From Halomonas chromatireducens (GTDB taxonomy: Bacteria; Pseudomonadota; Gammaproteobacteria; Pseudomonadales; Halomonadaceae): DNA of 64,000 bases. A program made the translations under genes and the position numbers. A model generated the notes under the pieces. That model was not told the DNA's origin, did no database searches, and saw only the letters and a program-made list of their open reading frames with translations. The DNA is taken from positions 1,834,191 through 1,898,190 of the forward strand of contig NZ_CP014226.1 of NCBI RefSeq assembly GCF_001545155.1, read 5' to 3'. This document shows positions 16,691-24,682 of this stretch, piece by piece. Position 1 is the first letter of the stretch; each line of letters opens with the position of its first letter.

Positions 16691-17792
16691 GAAAGGCGCC
16701 GTTACCCATGCCGGCCCAGGTGAACAGAGCGGCCAGTCGCCGAGCCACAAGTTCGACGATGCGACGCTTCAGCAAGAACCGGTACTCAGCGTGCGCCATA
16801 TGCGGGTGGAGTTTCCCACCCGCCACGGCACCCTGGTGGCGTTGGACGACGTCTCCTTCGATATCGCCCCCGGCGAGGTGCTGGGCGTGGTGGGTGAATC
16901 CGGTGCCGGCAAGTCGATGACCGGCAACGCCGTGATCCAGCTGCTGGAACCCCCGGGCCGTATTGCCGAGGGCGAGGTCTACCTCTCCGGCAAGCGTATC
17001 GACACCCGGGCGGAGGAGGACTTCGTGCCGTTGCGCGGCCGCCATATCGGCATGATCTTCCAGGACCCGCTGACCAGCCTCAATCCGCTGTTCTCCATTG
17101 GCGACCAGTTGATCGAGACCATCCGCACCCACCTGCCGATGAACGAGAAGCAGGCCCGCGAGGAGGCCTTGAAGCTGCTGCGGGAGGTGGGAATCCCGGC
17201 GGCGGAAGAGCGGCTGAACAGCTACCCGCACCAGTTCTCCGGTGGCATGCGTCAGCGGGTGGTGATCGCCCTGGCGCTGGCGGCGCGGCCCGAGTTCATC
17301 ATTGCCGACGAACCCACCACGGCGCTGGACGTTTCGGTGCAGGCGCAGATACTCGCCCTGCTCAAGCGGCTCTGCGCCGACCACGGCACCGCAGTGATGC
17401 TGGTCACCCATGATATGGGGGTCATCGCCGAGACCGCCGATCGCGTGGCGGTGATGTATGCCGGCCGGCTGATCGAGATCGGCCCCGTGGAGGAGGTGAT
17501 CCGCAGCCCCCAGCACCCCTACACCAGGGGCTTGATGGCCTCGATCCCGGGTATCGAGAAGAGCCTCCATCGGCTCTATCAGATCGAGGGTTCCATGCCA
17601 CGGCTGGCGGCCATTCCCCCCGGCTGCGCCTTCAACCCACGCTGTCCCCACGCCCAGGAGCGCTGCCGCAGCGAACGGCCCGACCTGATGCCGGCAGGCG
17701 CCGGCCGGGCCGCCTGCTGGCTGCACGACCCCGTCGATCCGCTTCCCCGTCTCGACGAGAACGATACACAGGAGCATGCCCATGTGCGCTGA
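16662..17792 (+). CDS. ABC transporter ATP-binding protein, DppD type
   Basis: First ATPase of the importer, 376 residues if the GTG at 16662 is used. Walker A is GESGAGKS, the signature FSGGMRQRVVIALALAARP, Walker B FIIADEPTTALD, and the C-terminal oligopeptide-transporter domain holds the GCAFNPRCPHAQERC cysteines expected to bind a [4Fe-4S] cluster. The start lies 29 bases inside the preceding permease with a modest ggga site; about 45 residues before the ABC core are unusual for the family, so a later start is possible. Confidence 0.9.
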   Translation: MTSSTPSSDKKGAVTHAGPGEQSGQSPSHKFDDATLQQEPVLSVRHMRVEFPTRHGTLVALDDVSFDIAPGEVLGVVGESGAGKSMTGNAVIQLLEPPGRIAEGEVYLSGKRIDTRAEEDFVPLRGRHIGMIFQDPLTSLNPLFSIGDQLIETIRTHLPMNEKQAREEALKLLREVGIPAAEERLNSYPHQFSGGMRQRVVIALALAARPEFIIADEPTTALDVSVQAQILALLKRLCADHGTAVMLVTHDMGVIAETADRVAVMYAGRLIEIGPVEEVIRSPQHPYTRGLMASIPGIEKSLHRLYQIEGSMPRLAAIPPGCAFNPRCPHAQERCRSERPDLMPAGAGRAACWLHDPVDPLPRLDENDTQEHAHVR

Positions 17793-18831
17793 CACGGCGA
17801 TCAAGCAGCCGCCGTCACCGGCGAGCGGCGACGTTCTTCTGGAGGCTCGGGACCTGGCGCGCCACTTCGACGTTTCCAAGCCCTGGCTCAACCGGGTGCT
17901 GGAGCGCAGCGAGAAGCTGTCGCTCAAGGCGGTGGATGGCGTGAGCTTCTCCATCCGGCGCGGCGAGACCGTGGCCCTGGTCGGCGAGTCCGGCTGCGGC
18001 AAGTCAACGGTGGCCCGGCTGGTGGTGGGGCTGTACGGCCTGACCCGGGGCAGCCTCGTCTTCGACGGCGAGGACATTAGCGACCTGGCGAACCGTACCG
18101 GCCGCCAGGCGGCCAGCCTGCGCAAGCGTTTCCAGATGATCTTCCAGGACCCCTACGCCAGCCTCAACCCGCTCTGGCGCGTTGGCACTATCATCGGCGA
18201 GCCGCTGCGCTTCTTTCGCCCCGAGATGAGCAGTGCCGACCGCCGCCGCCGCGTGGGCGAGCTGCTCGAACAGGTGGGCATGTCCCCCATGGATGCGCTG
18301 CGTTACCCCCACGAGTTCTCCGGCGGCCAGCGCCAGCGCATCTCCATCGCCCGGGCGCTCTCCAACGAGCCGGAGTTCATGATCTGCGACGAACCCACCT
18401 CGGCACTGGATGTCTCGGTGCAGGCGCAGATCCTCAACCTGATGCGCGACCTGCAGGACGAGTACGGCCTGACCTACCTGTTCATCAGCCACGACATGGC
18501 GGTGGTCAAGCACATGTCGGACCGTATCGCGGTGATGTACCTGGGACGCATCGCCGAGATCGCTCCCTCCGACCAGCTCTTCGCCAACCCGCATCACCCC
18601 TACTCGAAGATGCTGCTGGCCGCGGTGCCGTCGCTGGAAGGAGGCGGCAAGGAGCGCACCACGATCCAGGGCGAGGTGCCCAACCCGGTGCATCCGCCCT
18701 CGGGCTGCGCCTTCCATCCGCGCTGCCCCCATGCCAACGCGCGCTGCAAGGCGGAGGTGCCGCTGCTGATCGCCCGCGACGACGGCAGCGAAGTGGCCTG
18801 CCACGGCGTCGAGGAGGGGCGTATCGAGTGA
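17782..18831 (+). CDS. ABC transporter ATP-binding protein, DppF type
   Basis: Second ATPase of the importer, 349 residues. Walker A GESGCGKSTVARL, signature FSGGQRQRISIARAL, Walker B FMICDEPTSALD, switch HDMAVV and the C-terminal GCAFHPRCPHANARC cysteines are all visible. The ATG at 17782 is preferred over one six bases upstream because the aggag site is then seven bases away. It overlaps the DppD-type gene by 11 bases. The TauE/SafE gene follows after 13 bases and may be co-transcribed. Confidence 0.92.
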   Translation: MCADTAIKQPPSPASGDVLLEARDLARHFDVSKPWLNRVLERSEKLSLKAVDGVSFSIRRGETVALVGESGCGKSTVARLVVGLYGLTRGSLVFDGEDISDLANRTGRQAASLRKRFQMIFQDPYASLNPLWRVGTIIGEPLRFFRPEMSSADRRRRVGELLEQVGMSPMDALRYPHEFSGGQRQRISIARALSNEPEFMICDEPTSALDVSVQAQILNLMRDLQDEYGLTYLFISHDMAVVKHMSDRIAVMYLGRIAEIAPSDQLFANPHHPYSKMLLAAVPSLEGGGKERTTIQGEVPNPVHPPSGCAFHPRCPHANARCKAEVPLLIARDDGSEVACHGVEEGRIE

Positions 18832-18844
18832 GACGCCGCGACTG

Positions 18845-19603
18845 ATGCTGGAGCTGCTCTCGCCGCTGTCGGGCGGGCTCAACCTGGGGCTGGTGGCGTT
18901 GTCGGCACTGACCTCGGCGCTCTCCGCCGCGGCCGGCATCGGTGGCGGTACGCTGTTGATCATCGTCATGGCCCAGGTGATGCCGGCCACGGCGCTGATT
19001 CCGGTACACGGCATGGTTCAGCTCGGCTCCAACGGTGGCAGGGCGGTGATGACCCGGCGTCATATCCGGATGCCCGTGATCGCCGCCTTCCTGCCCGGCG
19101 TGGTCGTGGGTGCGCTGGTAGCGGCCTGGCTCCTGGTTCGCCTGCCGCCAGGCGTGCTGGAACTCTGTATCGCCGCCTTCGTGCTCTACTCCTGCTGGGG
19201 GCCGGGCCTGCCCCAGCGGGCGGTGGGGCGCACGGGTACCGTGATCGCCGGTGCGGTGACGACGCTGCTCTCCAGCCTGGTGGGGGCCAGCGGCCCACTG
19301 GTGGCCTCCTTCATCAAGCAGGGCATCGCCGAGCGGCTGCCGCGGGTGGCCACCTTCGCCACCTGCATGACGCTGCAGCACCTCACCAAGGCCTTCGTTT
19401 TCGGCTTCGCCGGCTTCGTCTTCCGCGACTGGCTCTGGCTGATCCTGGCCATGGTGGCGGCCGGTGTGGTGGGCACCTGGGCGGGACTGCGGCTACTGCA
19501 TCGCGTGACCGATCATCGCTTCGATGTCCTCTTCAAGTGGACCCTGACCCTGCTCGCCCTGCGGCTGATCTGGCTGGGGGGCGAACGCCTGCTGGGGACT
19601 TGA
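18845..19603 (+). CDS. TSUP (TauE/SafE) family membrane exporter
   Basis: Inner-membrane protein of 252 residues with about eight hydrophobic helices in two repeated halves, each beginning with a glycine-rich turn (LSAAAGIGGGTLLIIVMAQV and LLSSLVGASGPLVASFIKQG). The family moves small sulfur-containing or organic anions such as sulfite, sulfoacetate or taurine breakdown products. Being just 13 bases behind the ABC importer suggests export of a by-product of the same pathway, but nothing specific to substrate can be seen. A strong terminator follows. Confidence 0.85.
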   Translation: MLELLSPLSGGLNLGLVALSALTSALSAAAGIGGGTLLIIVMAQVMPATALIPVHGMVQLGSNGGRAVMTRRHIRMPVIAAFLPGVVVGALVAAWLLVRLPPGVLELCIAAFVLYSCWGPGLPQRAVGRTGTVIAGAVTTLLSSLVGASGPLVASFIKQGIAERLPRVATFATCMTLQHLTKAFVFGFAGFVFRDWLWLILAMVAAGVVGTWAGLRLLHRVTDHRFDVLFKWTLTLLALRLIWLGGERLLGT

Positions 19604-19651
19604 ACGCGTCAGCGCAATGCAGTGCCCGCAAGGAAGGTGTTGGCAACAAAA

Positions 19652-19670
19652 GCCCCGGCCGGGCCGGGGC
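19652..19670. terminator. Bidirectional terminator
   Basis: Eight-base GC arms gccccggc and gccggggc around a three-base loop, flanked on the left by an A-run (caacaaaa), lie between the convergent TauE/SafE gene and the TonB-receptor remnant. The A-run gives a U-tract for leftward transcripts. Confidence 0.7.
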
Positions 19671-19704
19671 AAGCGGTTGAGGTAAGCAGCACTAGTCGTT
19701 GCTG

Positions 19705-20768
19705 TCAGAACTCGTAGGTGGCGGATAGCCAGAAGCTGCGGCCGTCCAGGGCGACGCCATCGGTGGCGCGGCCGGTCTGGGTAAAGCGATAGGCCTGGTA
19801 GGTATCGCCCTGCCACTCGTAGCTGTCGGCCGCGCCGAAGTCCTTGTCGAGCAGGTTGTAGATCGTGCCGGTCAGGCGGACCTGATCGGTGAACCGATAG
19901 GTGGTGCGCAGGTGAAACAGCTCGTAGCCATCCAGCGTGTTGCCCACCTGCTCGTACATCGCCAGGTTCTGTCCGCTCTCCGGTATGCCGTCGGTGAAGC
20001 GGTCCCGTGAGGAGTAGTACTCGCCTTCGAGGGTGGCGTTGAGCCTGTTGGTCACGTCCCAGCCCAGGCTGGCGGTGAGCTTGTGCCTGGGCGTGTTGGT
20101 GAGCAGCAGGCCCTCCTCCTCGCCGGAGGTGATCTCGGTATCGGTGTAGGTATAGCCGCCGCGCACTTCCCAGGCGGGAGCGATGCGATAGCGCGCCTCC
20201 AGCTCGATGCCCCGGGTTTCCGCTTCGTCGATATTGATCAACTGAGAAAAGCCGGTCTGCTGGGAGAAGTTGCCCACGCTGATACAGCCGGGGACGTTGC
20301 CGTCCGGATGCAGGCAGTTGGCAATTTCCGCCCCATCGGCGATGCGATCGGTAAAGCGGTTGTAGAAGGCGGTGCCGCTGACCCTCAAGCCATCCAGGTT
20401 GTCGTAGATGGCGCCGAGTTCGTAGTTGGTGCTCTTCTCGGGTTCGAGCTCGGGCGAGCCGATGGTGATTGTCTCCCCCTGGTTGGTGAAGCCGGTGATG
20501 CCGTCATGCAGCTGGTTGAGCGTTGGCGTCTTGTAGCCGCGGCTCACGCCACCCTTGAGCGTCCAGCGGTCGTTGGTGTTCCACACCAGGTAGCCGCGGG
20601 GGCTGAAGTGGCCGCCGAAGGCGTCGTGGTGCTCATAGCGGCCGCCCAGGGTCAGCGCCAGGTCATCGCGCAGCCACCACTCGTCCTCGGCGAACAGCGC
20701 CCAGCTCTGCTGTTCGAAGGCCTGATTGCCGGCTGCGCCATCCTCCAGCCGCGCATCGATGTACTGGC
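19705..20768 (-). pseudogene. TonB-dependent siderophore receptor, N-terminal half deleted
   Basis: C-terminal beta-barrel part of an outer-membrane iron-siderophore receptor, roughly 355 residues, ending in the classic LSATYEF with terminal Phe. Visible strands include SWALFAEDEWWLRDDLALTLGG, the GRYEHHDAFGGHFSPRGYLV loop, LKGGVSRGYKTPTLNQL and YNLLDKDFGA, as in FepA-type receptors. The signal peptide, TonB box, plug and first barrel strands are absent. Homology stops near 20768, where the sequence switches to an oppositely oriented ABC ATPase. The open frame continues to 20961 but that part is antisense to the ATPase. The fragment should be non-functional. Confidence 0.85.
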
Positions 20769-20773
20769 CGCCC

Positions 20774-21435
20774 TGGCCATGCTGCATGCCCCCAGCCAGG
20801 GCGCGGTGCTGCTCGATGGCAAGGACATCCAGCAGCTCCCGGTACGCGAACTGGCGCGCCTCCTGGCCCTGCTGCCACAGGAGGCGGTCGCCCCCGAAGG
20901 GCTGATCGTTGCCGAACTGGTGCGCTTCGGTCGCCAGCCTCACCAGGGCTGGCTGCGCCAATGGTCGGCTGAGGATCAGGAGGTAGTACGCGAGGCCCTT
21001 GTGGCGGCGGACGTGATGGAATTATCAGAACGTACCCTGGACACGCTCTCCGGCGGCCAGCGCCAACGCGCCTGGATCGCCATGACCATCGCCCAGCAAA
21101 CGCCGTTGCTGCTGCTCGACGAACCGACCTCGGCGCTGGACCTGGGCCACCAGATCGAAGTCTTCGAACTGGTGCGAAGGCTCGCCGCCGGCGGGCGTAC
21201 CGTGGTGATGGTACTCCACGACCTGGCCAGCGCCTGCCGCTACGCCGACCACCTGCTGGCGCTGCACAACGGCCAACTGGTGGCCGCCGGCCCACCGGGC
21301 GAGGTCGTCACTACCGGCCTGGTACGCCGGCTCTACGATATCGACTGCACGCTGATTCCCGACCCCGACCCCGCCACCGGCAGCCTGCTGCTGGGCAATG
21401 TAAGGAGGGCGGGGCGGTTTGAGGAAGCCTGCTAG
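20774..21435 (+). pseudogene. FecE/FepC-type siderophore ABC ATPase, N-terminus deleted
   Basis: About 220 C-terminal residues of a ferric-siderophore importer ATPase. It retains GAVLLDGKDIQQLPVREL, the signature DTLSGGQRQRAWIAMTIAQQ, Walker B LLLLDEPTSALDL and the switch VLHDLASACRYAD. The first 45 or so residues, including Walker A, are missing, so it cannot hydrolyse ATP. The break coincides with the truncated TonB receptor on the other strand. Its stop codon lies within the terminal inverted repeat of the MITE-like element that follows. Confidence 0.85.
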
Positions 21436-21595
21436 GCTCTGTCCGAAAACTGGCTGCGCTCGGCCATACGGCGTTAAAAATTGGCTCAAAGTACTCATTT
21501 ACACCCCGTAAACTCGCACGCGAGCCCGGTCCGTCTTCACGCCGATTTTTGCCTTGTCTGGCCTTCGCTCGCCGACTTTTCAGACAAAGCCTAGC
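21431..21595. mobile_element. MITE-like element with 19-bp inverted ends
   Basis: A 165-base non-coding element bounded by imperfect inverted repeats: gctaggctctgtccgaaaa at the left and ttttcagacaaagcctagc at the right (17 of 19 pair). The interior has further imperfect symmetry (ggcgttaaaaatt near the left, gccgatttttgcc near the right). No coding frame is supported. It separates the siderophore remnant from the DUF2235 gene. Confidence 0.6.
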
Positions 21596-21610
21596 GCGGC
21601 CCTGGGCCAT

Positions 21611-23470
21611 TCACCGCATGGTCCAGGCGGGCATCTGCTCGCAGGGGTGTGGCTCCGTTACCTGAGTGATGGATTCCTCCCCCGGCTGGTCAATACCACG
21701 ATACGTCATGAACCGGTATCCACCACTAATCTGGCTGGGTTGACGATTACGGTAGTTCATTTCCTCTGGCTGTTTGTCGTGCAGTCCATACGCGAATAGC
21801 AACTCGATAGGCTCGGGAAGTGCGGGTGGAGATTCTTCTCGAGTCCATCGGTGCCAGTTTTCAGCCAAAATGAGGTTTTCACGCAGCACGGCTCGGGCAT
21901 GACGCCGCGTGTCATTGTGAGGCGACGTGAAGCGATTGCGTATGTGCTGGGCTTCGCGATCTACCTGCTCGAGCCATCCCCATGCCGCATTCAAATCGGC
22001 GAGCCCAGCCTTGATGTCGTCACGCTCCGATTCTTCCAGCTCCCATTGCTCGCGACTCTCGGTGAGAGAGGCCGTTACTGCCCCCAAAGTGCGATTGTAG
22101 TAGCGGTTGGGCAGCGCATCCTCCCGATTTTCTAGTATTGCCAACGCCTCTCGGTAATCACGATATCGCTGAGCCAACCAGGCCAGGTAGATCAGCGTAT
22201 GGAAGCGAAAACTCTCCGCTGTCGGGTTTCGGTGGCTCGAAGTCTGCCGTTGGTAATGTCTGGCCATTGTAATTAGCGAGTAGCCTTCGATCTGATCATT
22301 CAGCTCAAAAAGCTGCGCGGTAATGACATCTCTTTCGCGCAGGCTCTCTAACGAGGGAAATGGAACGCCCGCAGTCGTTGCTCGACGATACATACGGTGC
22401 AGTGCAGCGCGCGATAGCTCGGCGCTGGCTTTCTGCTCATCGGATACCAGGCCGCCGCCGATGTCTTCACTGATGCCAGGGCAAAGCTCCTCTCTCCATC
22501 GAGAGTTCTGTCCACCCAAGGGACGGCAGCGGCGATAGTAGCGACGTTCATGGGCAGCTATTAGATGCAGAGCATGCTGACACCCTGAATGCAGAGGGCC
22601 GCCATCGTCGAGTACCGGCGTGAGCGGATGGAACCAGTCGAGTGGACCCATATCGGGGTGACTACGATCCACACAGTCGAACAATCCGGCGAACACTACC
22701 TTGACCTCGGCGCCCTCATAGCGATGGCTGCTTCCTTCTTTCTCGCATAGCTCGTCCAGCAGTTCGCGTACGAAGGCTTTGGCCATGGCTGCGCCGAAAT
22801 CGAAGCCAAAGATGGAAACGCGGATTTGAGTCAGGGGCAATTGGCTTCCCTGCTTCACGTCGTTCACACTTTGTTGAAAGTCCCGAATGGCGGTCGACTG
22901 TCGTGTATGGGAGCCGCTCATCAGCACGCTAGCCATGAGTGAGTTATCCCGGATGGGTGCGAAGGCCTCAGCCCCCGTGCGTATTGCAGAGTCTCGTGCC
23001 TGCTTGAACCAGTTCCAAGGGCGAGTGATTGAGCCCTTGAACGAGCGGCCGAATACTTCCCACCAGCGGCCGCTTTGGTTGCCGGATGCGACGTCTTTGG
23101 CGGCTTCGATGCCGCTGCCCCGTAACTGACCATCACGGGTAGTTCCTGCTTCACTTGGCGCACGGTGGGCGGCGCCCATCAGGTTTTCGGAAAGGCTCGC
23201 TTCGAAGGGGGTTCCCAAACCAGAGTAATAGTATCTATCGAAACTTCTCGAAAGGGTGCTTTCCTCTTGTACAGGGTATGCAGAAAATAAGCGGCTAATA
23301 TTACTCACGCGACCAGTTCGCAGATCGCTTTCCAAGTTCCTTCCCATGCCATCAAAGAAAAAGCCAACTTCCAGCATCCGTGTGCAGTTGGCTCCCAACC
23401 TAGTGGACGCTTCGTTATCTGTTCGTGCATTCAATGCCTTTAGGCACTCTAGTGTCTGCTGGTCAGTCAT
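21611..23470 (-). CDS. DUF2235 (Tle1-like) domain protein, possible T6SS effector
   Basis: A 619-residue protein matching the DUF2235 alpha/beta-hydrolase family, many members of which are type VI secretion phospholipases. Conserved landmarks are the opening strand LEVGFFFDGMGRN (about 33-45), the nucleophile region RVSIFGFDFGAAMAKAF (about 217-233), FAGLFDCVDRSHPDMGPLDW and HLIAAHERRYYRR. The usual nucleophile elbow GFSRG reads GFDFG here (Asp224 in place of Ser), so lipase activity is doubtful or altered. It is the last gene of a tightly overlapping leftward set with two DUF3304 genes; the gaggag site seven bases upstream supports the start at 23470. No VgrG, Hcp or PAAR gene is in view. 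Confidence 0.72.
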   Translation of the reverse strand: MTDQQTLECLKALNARTDNEASTRLGANCTRMLEVGFFFDGMGRNLESDLRTGRVSNISRLFSAYPVQEESTLSRSFDRYYYSGLGTPFEASLSENLMGAAHRAPSEAGTTRDGQLRGSGIEAAKDVASGNQSGRWWEVFGRSFKGSITRPWNWFKQARDSAIRTGAEAFAPIRDNSLMASVLMSGSHTRQSTAIRDFQQSVNDVKQGSQLPLTQIRVSIFGFDFGAAMAKAFVRELLDELCEKEGSSHRYEGAEVKVVFAGLFDCVDRSHPDMGPLDWFHPLTPVLDDGGPLHSGCQHALHLIAAHERRYYRRCRPLGGQNSRWREELCPGISEDIGGGLVSDEQKASAELSRAALHRMYRRATTAGVPFPSLESLRERDVITAQLFELNDQIEGYSLITMARHYQRQTSSHRNPTAESFRFHTLIYLAWLAQRYRDYREALAILENREDALPNRYYNRTLGAVTASLTESREQWELEESERDDIKAGLADLNAAWGWLEQVDREAQHIRNRFTSPHNDTRRHARAVLRENLILAENWHRWTREESPPALPEPIELLFAYGLHDKQPEEMNYRNRQPSQISGGYRFMTYRGIDQPGEESITQVTEPHPCEQMPAWTMR

Positions 23471-23960
23471 GAGTATGCTCCTCACGAAGTCGCTGCGAGA
23501 GCGGCGACTGCAGGTCAGGGCTCCAGGCCATTTCCACACGGTTGCCAGGCAAAAAATGTACATGAAGATACTGATCTTCGCGGGTGCGCTCCGGCATGGG
23601 CAAGGTGACGCTATGGCGTTCAGACTCCACGCCTGCTCGCTCTTGCTCCCCGGTCATGCTAAGTATCCAAACCACTTCTGCAGTATTGCCTTTAAATGCC
23701 CAGCAGCAGGTTACCCCTCCTCTTGTATATGGTCCGCCAGAATAGAAAGGTAAATTCCCTCCCCAGTTGTCATTGACCCAAAAGCTGTATATGGGGCGGT
23801 CAATATGGGTATGCCCGGTTAAGGAACCACCAGTGGGTTCACGTAAAAAAAACTGCCAGACTACTGCAGTCACTATTGCCCCAACCAAAATGACCTGCAG
23901 CCAAGTCGGGATCAGGCGAAAGAAGCGACTAATCGCCCAGCGTGATAGCATCATTATCAT
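23463..23960 (-). CDS. DUF3304 domain protein, putative immunity protein (copy 2)
   Basis: A 165-residue protein with one N-terminal membrane helix (LQVILVGAIVTAVVWQFFL, about 21-39) followed by an exported-side domain of the DUF3304 type: HIDRPIYSFWVNDNWGGN, the TCCWAFKG cysteine pair, and LHVHFLPGNRVEMAWSPDL. DUF3304 proteins are regular neighbours of DUF2235 effectors, which suggests they neutralise them at the membrane. It overlaps the DUF2235 start by eight bases and its paralogue by four. It has an extra 10-residue insertion (LPFYSGGPYTRG) compared with the first copy. Confidence 0.65.
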   Translation of the reverse strand: MIMMLSRWAISRFFRLIPTWLQVILVGAIVTAVVWQFFLREPTGGSLTGHTHIDRPIYSFWVNDNWGGNLPFYSGGPYTRGGVTCCWAFKGNTAEVVWILSMTGEQERAGVESERHSVTLPMPERTREDQYLHVHFLPGNRVEMAWSPDLQSPLSQRLREEHTHD

Positions 23961-24424
23961 CCTTGTTGGTGTCGATCTGTACTGCTTTTCATGAGTTGCT
24001 GAGCGAGCGGCGATTGCAGGTCAGGGCTCCAGGCCATCTCCACTCGGTTGCCAGGCAAAAAATGTACATGAAGATACTGGTCCCCACGAGAATGGGCCGG
24101 CATTGTTAGAGTCACACTATGACGTTCAGACTCCACACCTGCGCGCTCTTGCTCACCGGTCATGCTAAGGATCCAAATAACTTCCATCGTATCGCCTTTG
24201 AAGGACCAGCAGCAGGTAGTTCCACCATTTCCTCCCCAGTTGGCATTAACCCAGTAGCTAAAAATGGGACGATCAGTATGGTTATATCCGGCGAGGCTCC
24301 CGCTGACTGAGCTGGGAAAAAGCGCTTGCCAAGCCAAGGTAATAACGATAGCTCCTATCATGACGACCTGCAGCCATGCAGGAATCAGGCGAAAGAAGCG
24401 TCTTATAGCCCAATTAGCGAGCAT
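23957..24424 (-). CDS. DUF3304 domain protein, putative immunity protein (copy 1)
   Basis: A 155-residue paralogue of the next gene, with the same N-terminal helix (LQVVMIGAIVITLAWQALF), HTDRPIFSYWVNANWGGN, TCCWSFKG and a nearly identical second half (GEQERAGVESERHSVTL). The high identity over the C-terminal two thirds points to a recent tandem duplication. Start and stop overlap the neighbours on both sides (TGATG upstream, ATGA downstream), so the set is a single translationally coupled transcript. Confidence 0.65.
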   Translation of the reverse strand: MLANWAIRRFFRLIPAWLQVVMIGAIVITLAWQALFPSSVSGSLAGYNHTDRPIFSYWVNANWGGNGGTTCCWSFKGDTMEVIWILSMTGEQERAGVESERHSVTLTMPAHSRGDQYLHVHFLPGNRVEMAWSPDLQSPLAQQLMKSSTDRHQQG

Positions 24425-24682
24425 CAGGTTGGCTCCCCATACGTTTTTTCAAGCAGTTCGAGCAATGAAGTTTCGCCTCTAGCGGCTTGTGCCAGTAGGG
24501 GGCGCATCTCCTCCGATTCCCAAAAGATGTCCCCTTGGCTGAGCTTTAAGTATGCAAAGGTTCGGCGATCTGATGTGCGTTTCAAACCGTACGAGTCGGC
24601 TTTTTCCAGCACCTGTCCAATCAGGCGAGGGCGCTCGCAAGGGCAAATGTTGTTGAACAAGTCTGGCGTATTTTCAATTAGG
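24424..24682 (-). pseudogene. C-terminal fragment of a T6SS-associated gene cut by an IS
   Basis: The frame reads about 86 residues from the IS edge to its stop, ending LAQAARGETSLLELLEKTYG. The helical pattern with YGL and the closing FWESEEMRPLL segment resembles C-terminal tails of proteins encoded beside T6SS effectors (DUF4123-like), but the match is by eye only. The 5' part is missing: the frame runs straight into the left end of the IS481-family element. The TTG at 24660 is not a convincing natural start. It overlaps the start of the first DUF3304 gene. Confidence 0.5.

Noticed and set aside
16671..18125. 484-codon - strand frame over the ABC ATPase genes
   Set aside because: Antisense to two clear ATPases with Walker motifs; no plausible ribosome site or domain.
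20083..20773. N-terminal half of the long + strand frame ending in the siderophore ATPase
   Set aside because: These 230 codons are antisense to the TonB receptor remnant and do not resemble an ATPase N-terminus; only the part after 20774 is real.
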